A stretch of 64,000 nt of DNA from Bryobacterales bacterium (GCA_020852175.1 JADZBH010000030.1:1-64000); one strand, 5' to 3'. Positions 43,719 to 52,477 are shown, numbered from the stretch's first letter. A program made the numbers and translations. Notes: generated by a model not told the origin, from the letters alone.

Positions 43719-44648
43719 TTACCTGAGAAAGCGCGGGTCGGAGTTCGAACCGTGGATGCGTACGTGGCAGGTGGTGCAGTTGCGGTAGCGCGGATCGTTC
43801 ATGTTGTGCGAGGAGGTTTGCGTGGGAATGCCGCCGCCGGACAGGCCGAAGCCGGTGGCGCCGTTGTGACATTCCAGGCAAAGCGTGAACACGGCCGGAC
43901 GTTTCAACATGCGCGAATTCACGGAACCGTGCGGAGCGTGGCAGGTTTCGCAGCCTTCCACGCGGAGCGGGGCGTGCTCGAACGCGAAGGGACCGCGCTT
44001 GTCGGCGTGGCAGCGCAGACAGGGCTGTTCGCCATCGGCGGCGGCCTCCACCATGCGCGGGCGGAGGCCGGACCGCCACACCGGGGCGGCGGAGCCGTGC
44101 GGGTTATGGCAGTCCGTACACTGCATGGCGCCTTCGTTCACGCGGTGTTTGTGCGGCATGGAGAACTGCGCGCGGACGGAGTTATGGCAGCCGTAACAGA
44201 GATTGGACTGCTGTTTGGCCAGTAGCGATCTGGCCGAAACCGGTTTATGAATGGAGTGGCAGGAGTTGCAGGCGACGTCCGCCTGGGTGTGAGAAGAACG
44301 GCGGATCTGGGCGCGGCCGATGGATTGTTCGTGGCAGGCGAGGCAGGTGTCCAGCGACTGCGAGGCGGGCATGAGGGAGAAGGCCCGCGGAATGGTGGTT
44401 TTGCCGCCGCGCGCTTCGACGTGCGCCTTGGCCGGACCGTGGCAACTTTCGCATCCGGTCTTTTCGGGAGGCTCGGCGCCGGTGGCGAGCGTGCGGTAGT
44501 GCGGGTTCTTATAAAAATTGGCCCATACCGGTGCATGGCAGGTTTTGCAGGTGTTCGAGCCGACGTAGCCGCCGGAGGAGGGCGAGGGGCTTTGCGCGGC
44601 GGACAGAGTCAGCAGCAGGAGCCCTCCGAGGAAGATTGTTCTCACCAC
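43719..44648 (-). CDS. Decaheme c-type cytochrome, DmsE/MtrA family
   Basis: 309 residues with a signal peptide (about 1-18, GGLLLLTLSAA) and exactly ten CxxCH heme sites, starting at C34, C66, C102, C127, C151, C177, C210, C233, C257 and C291. The C-terminal CTTCHVRIHGSNSD matches the end of DmsE-type decaheme proteins (TIGR03508). Such proteins carry electrons across the periplasm and through an outer-membrane barrel, which the next gene encodes. No extracellular MtrC-like cytochrome or CymA-like quinol oxidase is visible nearby, so direction (reduction or oxidation outside) is unresolved. Starts with GTG. Confidence 0.88.
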   Translation of the reverse strand: MVRTIFLGGLLLLTLSAAQSPSPSSGGYVGSNTCKTCHAPVWANFYKNPHYRTLATGAEPPEKTGCESCHGPAKAHVEARGGKTTIPRAFSLMPASQSLDTCLACHEQSIGRAQIRRSSHTQADVACNSCHSIHKPVSARSLLAKQQSNLCYGCHNSVRAQFSMPHKHRVNEGAMQCTDCHNPHGSAAPVWRSGLRPRMVEAAADGEQPCLRCHADKRGPFAFEHAPLRVEGCETCHAPHGSVNSRMLKRPAVFTLCLECHNGATGFGLSGGGIPTQTSSHNMNDPRYRNCTTCHVRIHGSNSDPRFLR

Positions 44649-44723
44649 TCACTCAGGATAAGGGCGCGGCGGTGAACGGCGTAAGTTGGGCGGATGTAAA
44701 AAGGAATCGGACGCGGAGAGAGT

Positions 44724-45665
44724 TTACGCGAAGAATCCCCGCCAGGCGGCCACGACCAGGGCATGGGCGACGATGGAAGCTCCAATGCCGGCATGCAGGA
44801 AGGCGCGCCCGCAGGCGAGTCCGAGGAAGAAGGTGAGAATCACCCAGTTGTAGTTGGGAAAGCCGCGAAACCAGAGGTGGACGAAACCGAACAGCGCGCT
44901 GGCGGCGAGCAGGCCGGCCCACCGGCCCCACCATTGCATGAGGCGTTGCTGGAGGATGCCGCGAAAGAAGACCTCCTCGTAGAATGCGACGAAGAAGAGG
45001 AAGGCAAGGAACGTGGCCGGGGCTTTCCACCAGAACCCGGGGGCCGGTTGCAGGCGCGTGAACTGGAGGAAGTGGTTCAACAAAAGCGCCACGGGCATGA
45101 AGGCGAGGAAGTGGAGAGCGCCAATCTTGAAGGCCCGGGCCGAAGGGAGAAAGGACAGTTGCAGGGGCGGGCCGCCGTTGCCGAGAAAGGTGGCCAGGCC
45201 GATGCGGAACCACATGAGCTGGCCGAGCGAGTCGATGCGGAGGCCGGGAAAGGGGTCTGCATAAATGCCGCGAAATGGTTTGGCCAGCATGACCGCGGCC
45301 ATCAGGAAGAGCAGCAGGAACTCGCGCCACGGGGCGCGGCGGCCGCGTTCGAACCAGAAACAAACCGCCGCGGTCGCGAAGGCGAGTAGCGCCACCTGCC
45401 TCCAATGGAGGGCCGGACCGGCCAGACTGGCCAGACAAAACGGCGCCAGCGCGCTGGCAAATAACGTCAGGGGGCGCCAGCGGCGGCGGATGGCGTCAAA
45501 GCCGGTGGTGAGGTAGAACGTGAGCTCCAGAAGAAAGGCCAGAGCGGTGGGAATGGCGATCGAAGCCGGGACGCCCAGTTGGGAGGCGTAGACGAAGGAA
45601 GCCAGGGAACCCAGGGCCCAAACGGCAGCCACGGCGGCAAGGAAGCTGCGCATCGGAGTATTCAT
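44724..45665 (-). CDS. CPBP (CAAX-type) intramembrane metalloprotease
   Basis: 313 residues from ATG 45665 with about eight hydrophobic helices. The family motifs are EEVFFRGIL (glutamate pair plus Arg) and the histidine in FGFVHLWF, the metal-binding positions of the CPBP/Abi superfamily. Bacterial members cleave or modify membrane peptides or give self-immunity to bacteriocins; no bacteriocin gene adjoins it. Stand-alone between the decaheme and ErpA-like genes. Confidence 0.82.
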   Translation of the reverse strand: MNTPMRSFLAAVAAVWALGSLASFVYASQLGVPASIAIPTALAFLLELTFYLTTGFDAIRRRWRPLTLFASALAPFCLASLAGPALHWRQVALLAFATAAVCFWFERGRRAPWREFLLLFLMAAVMLAKPFRGIYADPFPGLRIDSLGQLMWFRIGLATFLGNGGPPLQLSFLPSARAFKIGALHFLAFMPVALLLNHFLQFTRLQPAPGFWWKAPATFLAFLFFVAFYEEVFFRGILQQRLMQWWGRWAGLLAASALFGFVHLWFRGFPNYNWVILTFFLGLACGRAFLHAGIGASIVAHALVVAAWRGFFA

Positions 45666-45727
45666 CGTAACACCAGGGGCGGCGGAAGGCATTGCACGGA
45701 AGTGCGTTTGGGAGGGCCAAAGAAATG

Positions 45728-45755
45728 AGCCGGAGAGGCGGACACCTCTCCGGCT
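45728..45755 (-). terminator. Intrinsic terminator after the ErpA-like gene
   Basis: An exact 11-bp inverted repeat, AGCCGGAGAGG (45728-45738) and CCTCTCCGGCT (45745-45755), with a 6-nt loop. On the minus strand it is followed by CATTTCTTTGG, a weak T-rich tract. It lies 70 nt past the ErpA-like stop and before the CPBP protease gene. On the plus strand no T-tract follows, so the terminator acts for the minus strand. Confidence 0.65.
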
Positions 45756-45824
45756 GATGAGTTCTCAGTTCGACTCGCGGGGATCTGAATGGGTCCGGCC
45801 CGGGACCGGAGTGTCTGTTCGCGG

Positions 45825-46151
45825 TTAGGCGTTGAAGGAGCTGCCGCAACCGCAGGTGGACTTCACCTGGGGGTTGGAGAACTTGAAGCCCGAACCCTCG
45901 ATGCTCTCCACGTAGTCAACCTCGGCGCCGTCCAGATAGAGCAGGCTGGCCTGATCGACAAACACCTTGAGGCCATCGTAGGCGATGGTCTTGTCCAGCA
46001 TGTTGGGGGCGCTCTCAAAAGCCATCGAGTAGCTGAAACCGGAGCAGCCGCCGCCGACGACCGAAATGCGCAAGCCGGCCGGCTGGGGATCCTGCATGCC
46101 GAGGATCTCCTTCACTTTGTCAACGGCCTTGGTGGTGAGAGTTACCGACAT
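45825..46151 (-). CDS. erpA: A-type Fe-S carrier, ErpA-like
   Basis: 108 residues, HesB/IscA family, with cysteines in GGGCSGFSY and STCGCGSSF. It differs from the operon IscA in lacking the 10-residue N-terminal extension and in the central DKTIAYDGLKVFVDQASLLYLDGAEVDYVES block, which is closer to ErpA. GGAAGG lies 6 nt upstream of the start as ribosome-binding site. Stands apart from isc genes, between the CPBP protease and recX genes. The ErpA label is by similarity and location outside isc; a second IscA-like role cannot be excluded. Confidence 0.78.
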   Translation of the reverse strand: MSVTLTTKAVDKVKEILGMQDPQPAGLRISVVGGGCSGFSYSMAFESAPNMLDKTIAYDGLKVFVDQASLLYLDGAEVDYVESIEGSGFKFSNPQVKSTCGCGSSFNA

Positions 46152-46235
46152 ATGTATCCTTCCAATCTCCCTTTTCGAATTGTACCAGAGAGTGCAGATT
46201 AACGGGATGGGCCACGCGGCACAACCCTGCGGCCC

Positions 46236-46241
46236 ATTATA
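46236..46241 (-). promoter_or_regulatory. -10 box for the ErpA-like gene
   Basis: Minus-strand TATAAT (exact match), 84 nt before the ErpA-like ATG. A good -35 is not obvious at 16-18 bp. No IscR-type dyad like that at 1839-1861 was seen in the leader. Confidence 0.45.
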
Positions 46242-46293
46242 CCGATATGGATGCGGTGAAACGGGGGAAGGATGCAGGCCCGGCGCGCCGGGA

Positions 46294-46857
46294 TTACTCG
46301 TGCCCGTCGGAGGCCTCGTCGCGGTCCTCCTCCAGTTCGCCGGCCAGCGTGGAATGTTGCCGCAAAACGCGGATCGAGACCGAGGACGAGAAACCGGCGT
46401 AGCGCAGGCGGCGAAAGGCGGCGTTCAGATTCCTGGGGTCGGCGAGAAACTCGGGCAGGTTTTTGCCGCGGAATTTGCGGTTCAGGTATTGGGCGGCCAG
46501 CGCGGCCTCGTCGGCGCCCTCGAAGACGCGCTCGACGGCGGTTTGTGCTCGGGAGGCTTCGACGCTGCGGGCGCGCAGGTCGCGCAGAACGCGTTGGGGG
46601 CCATGGCCGCGCCCTTCCAGGCGAGAGGTGGCAAAGCTTTCGGCGAACCGGGCATCGTCGACGTAGCCGTATTCACGGAGTTTGGCCACGACGGCGTCGG
46701 TGGCGGCGCGCGAGGCCGAGCGGCGGTTCAGCCGGGTACGGAGCTCCTTTTCCGAATGGGCGCGATGGCTCAGCGACTTGAGGGCGTAGTCGAGAAGCTT
46801 GGCCTCGTCCAGGCGGGCGGGCGGCGTACGCTTGGCGGGTGAATTCTTGAAACCCAT
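46294..46857 (-). CDS. recX: Regulatory protein RecX
   Basis: Inhibitor or modulator of RecA filaments; 187 residues. Typical three-helix repeats are seen: LLDYALKSLSHRAHSEKELRTRL, YGYVDDARFAESFATSRLEGRGHGPQRVLRDLRARSV and AAFRRLRYAGFSSSVSIRVL. The N-terminal 15 residues are basic and may vary. recA is not adjacent (not seen in the window). The C-terminal acid tail EEDRDEASDGHE is longer than in many RecX proteins. Divergent from the YtxH-type gene. Confidence 0.88.
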   Translation of the reverse strand: MGFKNSPAKRTPPARLDEAKLLDYALKSLSHRAHSEKELRTRLNRRSASRAATDAVVAKLREYGYVDDARFAESFATSRLEGRGHGPQRVLRDLRARSVEASRAQTAVERVFEGADEAALAAQYLNRKFRGKNLPEFLADPRNLNAAFRRLRYAGFSSSVSIRVLRQHSTLAGELEEDRDEASDGHE

Positions 46858-46918
46858 TGTGACCTGGCATCCCTCATACTACTGGAGTAAACTGAAGACA
46901 CCAAGAAAGGATTGCGCC

Positions 46919-47215
46919 ATGGACGAAGACAAGAAGCTATCGTATTTCTTCCTCGGAGTGGGGATTGGCGTGGCCGTCGGCCTGTTGTTTGCCCCGAAGT
47001 CGGGCGAGGAGACGCGCGAATTGATCCGCAGCAAGGCCGGCGAAGGCAAGGATTATTTGAAACGCCGGGGCGAGGAAGCGCGCGAGTCCGCCACTGAGTG
47101 GGTGGAACGCGGGCGCACGGCCGTGGGCCGCCAGCGGGAACAGTTGTCGGCTGCCGTGGAAGCCGGCAAGCAGGCCTACCGCGATGCCGTGACGGGTGAG
47201 GCCGAAATCGGCTGA
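46919..47215 (+). CDS. YtxH-domain membrane protein
   Basis: 98 residues from ATG 46919, preceded by an AAAGGA ribosome-binding site. An N-terminal glycine-rich helix (YFFLGVGIGVAVGLLFAP) with the KSGEETR motif defines the YtxH/GvpP domain. The rest is a charged helix that probably forms a coiled coil. Such proteins are small stress or envelope proteins of unknown mechanism. It is followed by a second coiled-coil membrane protein gene after 91 nt. Confidence 0.8.
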   Translation: MDEDKKLSYFFLGVGIGVAVGLLFAPKSGEETRELIRSKAGEGKDYLKRRGEEARESATEWVERGRTAVGRQREQLSAAVEAGKQAYRDAVTGEAEIG

Positions 47216-47306
47216 TGAGGCCGGAAAGGGCCGGATGCTAAGGTAATTTTGTCCGCCGCCTAATGAAACGAGGGGGCGGAACCGATCAAGAAGGCAGGGG
47301 ACCCAG

Positions 47307-47813
47307 ATGGATCCGCACACAAGTAATGTCATTGTCGCCCTCGCGATGAGCATCGTCGCGTTAGCAGTCCTGTTCCAGGCCGCCATGATGTTTGGCATGT
47401 ACAGGGCGGCCAGGGATTTGCGCGACAAGATGAACGTCTTCCTGCCCAAGGCCGAGGGTTTGCTGGGCTCCGCCGAGAAGTCATTGAACGAAAGCCGGGC
47501 CGAGATCAAGGAGATCACGGCGAAGGCGCGGACGATGATGGACGCGGCTCAGGCCCAGTTGACCCGTATCGATACGGTGGTGAGCGACGCCACGGGCCGG
47601 GCCAAGGTGCAGATGGAACGCGTGGAAATGATCGTGGACGACACGCTGAGCCGGGTGCATGGCACGGTGATGCAGTTGAATGACGGCGTTCTGAAACCGG
47701 TGCGCGAGGTGAATGCGCTCGCGCAGGGCGTGCGGGCTGCGTTGAGTTCGCTACTGAAGGGCGGCCGGCCTTCGGTGGCGCAGGCCACTGCCGACGAAGA
47801 GATGTTTATTTGA
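47307..47813 (+). CDS. Single-pass coiled-coil membrane protein
   Basis: 168 residues: one N-terminal transmembrane helix (about 9-30, IVALAMSIVALAVLFQAAMMF) and then a long helical region of heptad character (about 35-155, e.g. SLNESRAEIKEITAKARTMMDAAQAQL). This resembles DUF948-type proteins, which also follow YtxH genes in other genomes. No enzymatic motif. The C-terminus is short and acidic. It ends 17 nt before the CpsB/YwqE-type phosphatase gene, probably one operon. Confidence 0.65.
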   Translation: MDPHTSNVIVALAMSIVALAVLFQAAMMFGMYRAARDLRDKMNVFLPKAEGLLGSAEKSLNESRAEIKEITAKARTMMDAAQAQLTRIDTVVSDATGRAKVQMERVEMIVDDTLSRVHGTVMQLNDGVLKPVREVNALAQGVRAALSSLLKGGRPSVAQATADEEMFI

Positions 47814-47830
47814 CGGGGTAAGGCCCCGGC

Positions 47831-48598
47831 ATGATTGACGTCCACTCGCATATCCTGCATGGGTTGGACGACGGCGCCGCCAGCTTCGAAGTAAGTCTGG
47901 CGATGGTGGATCTTGCCGCCGGATGCGGCACCACGGACATCGTCGCCACGCCGCATTCCAATCTCGAATTCAGTTTCGATCCCGCCGTGGTGGAGGAGCG
48001 CATCCAGCGTCTGCGCGAAGCTGCGGGAGATCGTGCGCCGCGCCTGCACTACGGCTGCGACTTTCATCTCTCCTTTGACAATATCCGGGATGCGATCGAG
48101 CATCCCAGGCGGTACACGATCAACCATGGGCGCTACCTGCTGGTGGAGTTCAGCGATATGGTGATCTTTCCCAATACGACCGAGATACTGGGACGGCTGA
48201 TCGAGGCGGGCATGGTTCCCGTGATCACGCACCCGGAGCGCAATCCGCTGCTGCAACTGCGTCTGGACAGCCTGAAGGAGTGGGCGGCGATGGGTTGCCT
48301 GATGCAGGTGACGGCGCAATCGTTCACCGGGCGTTTCGGACGGAGGGCGGAGCGGTTCAGCCGCGTGCTGCTGGATGAGTCGATGGTCGATGTGGTGGCC
48401 AGCGACGCGCACGACACCAGGCATCGCCCGCCCAACATGAAGGAGGCGCACGCCTGGTTGTCGCGCAAGGTGTCGCGTCCCTTCGCCGGCCGGGTCTGCG
48501 TGGCCAACCCCGGAGCGATCATACGGGATGAACCGCTGCCGCCGCTTCCGGACGAGGGGGACACCGGGGACCGGAAGTGGTATCACTTCTGGAAGTAG
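47831..48598 (+). CDS. CpsB/CapC/YwqE-type tyrosine-protein phosphatase
   Basis: PHP-superfamily metal-dependent phosphatase; 255 residues. The metal site begins MIDVHSHILHGLDDGA, with further ligands in ATPHSN, DFHLS, ITHPERN and ASDAHD, the typical order. These enzymes dephosphorylate the autokinases (BY-kinases) that control polysaccharide chain length. No BY-kinase gene is adjacent, so its target lies elsewhere; the EPS transferase at 266-1654 may belong to the same network. The short C-terminal tail after the barrel is proline/acidic. Gap to the next gene is zero bases (stop then ATG). Confidence 0.88.
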   Translation: MIDVHSHILHGLDDGAASFEVSLAMVDLAAGCGTTDIVATPHSNLEFSFDPAVVEERIQRLREAAGDRAPRLHYGCDFHLSFDNIRDAIEHPRRYTINHGRYLLVEFSDMVIFPNTTEILGRLIEAGMVPVITHPERNPLLQLRLDSLKEWAAMGCLMQVTAQSFTGRFGRRAERFSRVLLDESMVDVVASDAHDTRHRPPNMKEAHAWLSRKVSRPFAGRVCVANPGAIIRDEPLPPLPDEGDTGDRKWYHFWK

Positions 48599-50071
48599 AT
48601 GCGATGCGCGCTTTTTAGCCTCGTCCTGGTGCTGCCTGTGGCGGCGCAGGTGCACACTTCGCCGATGGCGGGACGGTGGTTCGCGGGCGAGGCGGCGGCG
48701 CTGCGGAAACAAGTGGACGAAGCCCGGCGGGTGGCACGGCTGCGGTTGGGCGGCGCGCCGCCGAGGCCCGGGATAGCGGGTCTGATCGTGCCTCATGCCG
48801 GGTTAGACTACTCCGGCGTCGTGGCGGCCGGCGGGTGGGGGCTTGCGGCAGGTATGAAGCCGGGGCGGACGGTCATCCTGCTTGGCTTCTCCCATAAGCG
48901 GCCTCTGCGTGGCGTGGCCATCCCGAAAGTCTCCGCCTACCGGACGCCTCTGGGCGCAGTACCGGTGGACAATCAGGTGGCTAGGGAGTTGGGGTTTGCC
49001 CGCGTGGAAGAGAGCGAACTTTGTGACCATTCGATCGAGAACCAGTTGCCCTTCCTGCAAGACCTCGCGGGCGGGCGGGAGATGGGCGCGCGCGGCTTCG
49101 TGCCCGTGTATGTCGGCGGGATGACCGCGGGTGAGATGCGGCGCGTGGCCGCCATGCTGGCGGAGCGGGCGGCGGCGGGCGATCTGATTGCCGCCTCCAC
49201 GGATTTCACGCATCATGGCGCGGGCTATGGCTATCAACCGTTCGGGACGGGCCAGGATCTCGAGGAAAAGCTGCGCGAGCGGGCGCTGGAGAGCTTCGAG
49301 CAGGTGGGCTCGCTCGACGCGACGATGTTTGACCGGTTCCTGCGGGAGACTGGCGACACGATGTGCGGCGTGGCGCCGGTGCGTCTGCTGATGACGGCCA
49401 TGGCCGCTCTGGAACGAGGCCGCCAGGGCGTCTACATGAGCACGGTGGATTATGTGAACTCAGGCCAGGTCACTCACGACTGGAACATGGCCGTGAGCTA
49501 CGGGGCGCTGGCGTTCTATCCCGCGGCCTCGTTCGGCGTGGAAGAATCCGGGCGGGCGGCGCTGCTGCGGCATGCGCGCGCGGCGCTGGATGGCGGCACG
49601 GCGGCGCGGCAGGATGCCCCGGGGACGGGCGATGCGCTGCGACAGCGAACAGGTGTGTTCGTGACGATCAAGAAGAACGGCGCGCTGCGCGGGTGCATCG
49701 GAACGCTGTCGCCGCGCGAGGATGTGTGGGCGGCGGTGGCGGACCGTACGCTGGCGGCGGCGCATTCGGATCCTCGCTTTCCGCCGCTGACCGCGGCCGA
49801 GGGGCCGGTGACGTTGGAAGTGTCGCTGTTGACGCCGTTGAAACGGCTGCCGGGGTGGCGGGCGTGGCGTCCAGGGATGGGCGGCGTGCTTGTGATGGGG
49901 GACAAGGGCGGACTGCTGCTGCCGCAGATCGCTACCGAAAACGGCTGGGGGCGGCAGGAGTTCCTGCGCCACCTGGCGGCGAAGGCGGGCTTGCCGGAGG
50001 AGGCCTACCGCGGCCGCGAGACGCGTCTCTATGGCTTTGAAGCACAGGTGTTCGCCGAACGGGCGCATTAG
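48599..50071 (+). CDS. Exported Memo-AMMECR1 fusion (AmmeMemoRadiSam proteins B and A)
   Basis: 490 residues. A signal peptide (MRCALFSLVLVLPVAAQ) precedes the Memo domain (about 20-305), whose conserved positions are seen: H66 in VPHAG, H99 in GFSHK, H205 in STDFTHHG and C256 in DTMCG. The C-terminal AMMECR1 domain (about 315-490) has the LRGCIGTL motif at 363-370. Memo, AMMECR1 and a radical SAM protein are usually encoded together (AmmeMemoRadiSam system) and normally cytosolic; here two parts are fused and seemingly exported, and no radical SAM gene is in the window. Function unknown. Follows the CpsB gene directly. Confidence 0.83.
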   Translation: MRCALFSLVLVLPVAAQVHTSPMAGRWFAGEAAALRKQVDEARRVARLRLGGAPPRPGIAGLIVPHAGLDYSGVVAAGGWGLAAGMKPGRTVILLGFSHKRPLRGVAIPKVSAYRTPLGAVPVDNQVARELGFARVEESELCDHSIENQLPFLQDLAGGREMGARGFVPVYVGGMTAGEMRRVAAMLAERAAAGDLIAASTDFTHHGAGYGYQPFGTGQDLEEKLRERALESFEQVGSLDATMFDRFLRETGDTMCGVAPVRLLMTAMAALERGRQGVYMSTVDYVNSGQVTHDWNMAVSYGALAFYPAASFGVEESGRAALLRHARAALDGGTAARQDAPGTGDALRQRTGVFVTIKKNGALRGCIGTLSPREDVWAAVADRTLAAAHSDPRFPPLTAAEGPVTLEVSLLTPLKRLPGWRAWRPGMGGVLVMGDKGGLLLPQIATENGWGRQEFLRHLAAKAGLPEEAYRGRETRLYGFEAQVFAERAH

Positions 50072-50080
50072 ACTGAAAGT

Positions 50081-52477
50081 GTGAAGTGGCTTCTGGTTCT
50101 GGCATCGGCGTGGCCGTTGTGCGTGGCGCAGTCCGCTCGCGACCTGGCCGAGGAGTTGCGGAAACCGGAACTGGACGCGGCGGCCTGTTACCGCGTGCGC
50201 GACCTGGCCTTCTCGCGCGAGGATATCCGGTTCTACTTCACCGACGGCTGGCTGATCTTCGGCAAGCCCGCGGGGGGCCACATCCGCACGGCCGTTTTCG
50301 AGCGGGAGAGCGAGGGCGGCGACGCCGAGGTGATGCTGCTGCCCCCGTCCAAGGGGGAGCGGCTTTCGCTGGCGAAGTTCACCGGCGCGCCCAATCTGAA
50401 CGAACACTTCCGCCATGCGGTGATGGTTTTCTCCGACGGTACGGGCGAGCTACTGCTGAAGTTGCTGCGCGAGCGCGGCGAACCGGAATTGAGCGCCGAG
50501 ATGGGCCACCTGCTCGCGCGGAAGTGGCAGGAGCCGGTGACCAACCTGAGCACGAGTTTCCTGACGAAACTGGTGGACGACGTGTATGGCGGGCAGCCCC
50601 TGGAGCGCGGATTTTTCTATGCCGGGGTGGCGGGGCGAACCCTGGGCAACTTCGATTTGCTGCACGATCCCGGCGTGCCGGAACAGATTTACGCCGGGCG
50701 GTTGGCCTATCGCGGCGACGTGCCTTATTACGACATCTGGACGACCTTTCCTTCGCGGCCGAACCGCACCGGGCAGGCCAGGGCGCAGACGCACCCGTTC
50801 CGCATGGACAACATCCGTATTGAAGCGGTGCTCGAAGAGAACCTGCACCTGCGCGCCGTGACAAGGGCGTCCGTCGTGCCGGAGCGGCAATTGAAAATGA
50901 TGGCGTTCGAGATCTCCGCGCGGATGAAGGTGGGCGCGGTGCGCGTGAACGGCGACCAGGCCGAGGTGCTGGAACGGGAATCGCTGCGGGCGAACCTGCT
51001 GCGGGGCGGCGGGTCGTCCGTGTTTCTCGTGTCACCGCCTTGGCCCCTGGAGCCTGGCCGGGCCTATGAGGTGGAGTTCGAACATGAAGGCGACGTGATT
51101 CAGACGGCCGGCGAGGACGTTTACTATGTGGGCGCGCGCGCGAACTGGTATCCGCGAGCGGGGTTTGTTTTCGCGCGGCACGACGTGACGTTCACACACC
51201 CGGCCGGACTCCAACTGCTGTTTCCGGGCGCGGTGAAAGAGGACCGGACCGAAGCGGGCCTGCGCACGATCAGGCGCGTGCCGGACGATCCCATCCGTCT
51301 GGCTGGCTTCAATCTGGGCCGGTACGAATCCGAGAGCGTGGCAAAAGGACCCCTGACCGTCGAGGTGTTCGCCAACAAGAAGGCGGAACAGTCGCTGCAC
51401 CGGCCGCCCGAGGTGATCCTCACGCTTCCCGTGTCCCCGTTTCCGCGTCCGCGCGGACCACGGGCCCAGGAGATTGTCACCGTGCCTGCGATGCCGCCGG
51501 ACCCTGCCGCGCGGCTGCGGACACTGGCTTCGGAAATCGCGGCCACGTTCGAGGAGCTTTCGCGCCACTTCGGGCCTCCAGCCCTGCCGCGGTTGCTGGT
51601 GTCACCCATTCCTGGACGGTTCGGGCAGGGCTTTCCGGGGCTGCTCTATCTCTCGACGCTCAGCTATCTCGACGTCCGCGACCGGCCGGCTGGCGGCAAT
51701 TCGTCGAACAATCTATTCTTCGGCGAACTGCTCCACGCGCATGAGACGGCCCACCAGTGGTGGGGCAACGTGGTAACCAGCACGGCGCAGCAGGACGACT
51801 GGCTGATGGAGGCGTTGGCGAACTATTCGGCGCTGATGATACTGGAGCAGAAGAAGGGCGCCAAGGATATGCAGCGCGTGCTGGCGCAGTACCGTGAAAT
51901 GCTGCTGGCAAAGGACTCGGGCGGGGCGACCGTGGAATCCACCGGGCCCATCCGCCTGGGACTGCGGCTGCAAAGTTCGCAAAACCCGGGCGCCTGGCGG
52001 AACATCGTCTACGACAAGGGCTCGTGGATCATGCACATGCTGCGCGCCCGCATGGGAGACGCGGGCTTTCGCGCCATGCTGGGAGAGTTTGCCCGCCAGC
52101 ACCGGTTTCAGACCGTGACCGTGCAGCAGTTCCGCGAAACGGCCGCGGCACACATGCCGAAGGGCGGGCCGGATGCCTCACTGGAAGCGTTTTTTGAAAG
52201 CTGGGTGGAGAGTACCGGTATTCCGACGCTTACGCTGACGCACAAGTTGACGGGTAAAGCCCCCGCGCTCCGGCTTCAGTTAACGCTGCGCCAATCCGGA
52301 GTCGAGGAACATTTCAGCACGGTGGCGCCGGTGGTGATCGAGACGCCACGGCAGAAGCCCCGCGTGATTTGGCTTCCAACCGGAGCCGAGCCAGTGGTGC
52401 TGACGGTTCCTCTACGGGTGGCGCCATCAAAGGTGACGCTCGATCCGGAAAATACCGTGCTGGCCGTGAAGCAATAG
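50081..52477 (+). CDS. Exported M1-family (gluzincin) aminopeptidase-like protein
   Basis: 798 residues from GTG 50081 with a signal peptide (about 1-17). The zinc motif HETAHQWWGN starts at H554, with E577 in WLMEALANY as the third ligand (HExxH-x18-E). The GAMEN exopeptidase motif of classical M1 aminopeptidases is not seen, so the substrate mode may differ. The N-terminal 400 residues are beta-rich and partly unlike PepN. A TAGACT 6 nt before the GTG could be a -10. Follows the Memo fusion gene by 9 nt, probably one operon. Confidence 0.78.
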   Translation: MKWLLVLASAWPLCVAQSARDLAEELRKPELDAAACYRVRDLAFSREDIRFYFTDGWLIFGKPAGGHIRTAVFERESEGGDAEVMLLPPSKGERLSLAKFTGAPNLNEHFRHAVMVFSDGTGELLLKLLRERGEPELSAEMGHLLARKWQEPVTNLSTSFLTKLVDDVYGGQPLERGFFYAGVAGRTLGNFDLLHDPGVPEQIYAGRLAYRGDVPYYDIWTTFPSRPNRTGQARAQTHPFRMDNIRIEAVLEENLHLRAVTRASVVPERQLKMMAFEISARMKVGAVRVNGDQAEVLERESLRANLLRGGGSSVFLVSPPWPLEPGRAYEVEFEHEGDVIQTAGEDVYYVGARANWYPRAGFVFARHDVTFTHPAGLQLLFPGAVKEDRTEAGLRTIRRVPDDPIRLAGFNLGRYESESVAKGPLTVEVFANKKAEQSLHRPPEVILTLPVSPFPRPRGPRAQEIVTVPAMPPDPAARLRTLASEIAATFEELSRHFGPPALPRLLVSPIPGRFGQGFPGLLYLSTLSYLDVRDRPAGGNSSNNLFFGELLHAHETAHQWWGNVVTSTAQQDDWLMEALANYSALMILEQKKGAKDMQRVLAQYREMLLAKDSGGATVESTGPIRLGLRLQSSQNPGAWRNIVYDKGSWIMHMLRARMGDAGFRAMLGEFARQHRFQTVTVQQFRETAAAHMPKGGPDASLEAFFESWVESTGIPTLTLTHKLTGKAPALRLQLTLRQSGVEEHFSTVAPVVIETPRQKPRVIWLPTGAEPVVLTVPLRVAPSKVTLDPENTVLAVKQ

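Noticed and set aside
41935..43788. Plus-strand open frame of 617 codons opposite the outer-membrane barrel
   Set aside because: Gly/Val/Ala-rich shadow without signal peptide or motifs; the barrel strand explains the region.
44653..45438. Alternative frame of 261 codons overlapping the CPBP protease gene
   Set aside because: Arg/His/Pro-rich shadow; the adjacent frame carries EEVFFRG and membrane helices.
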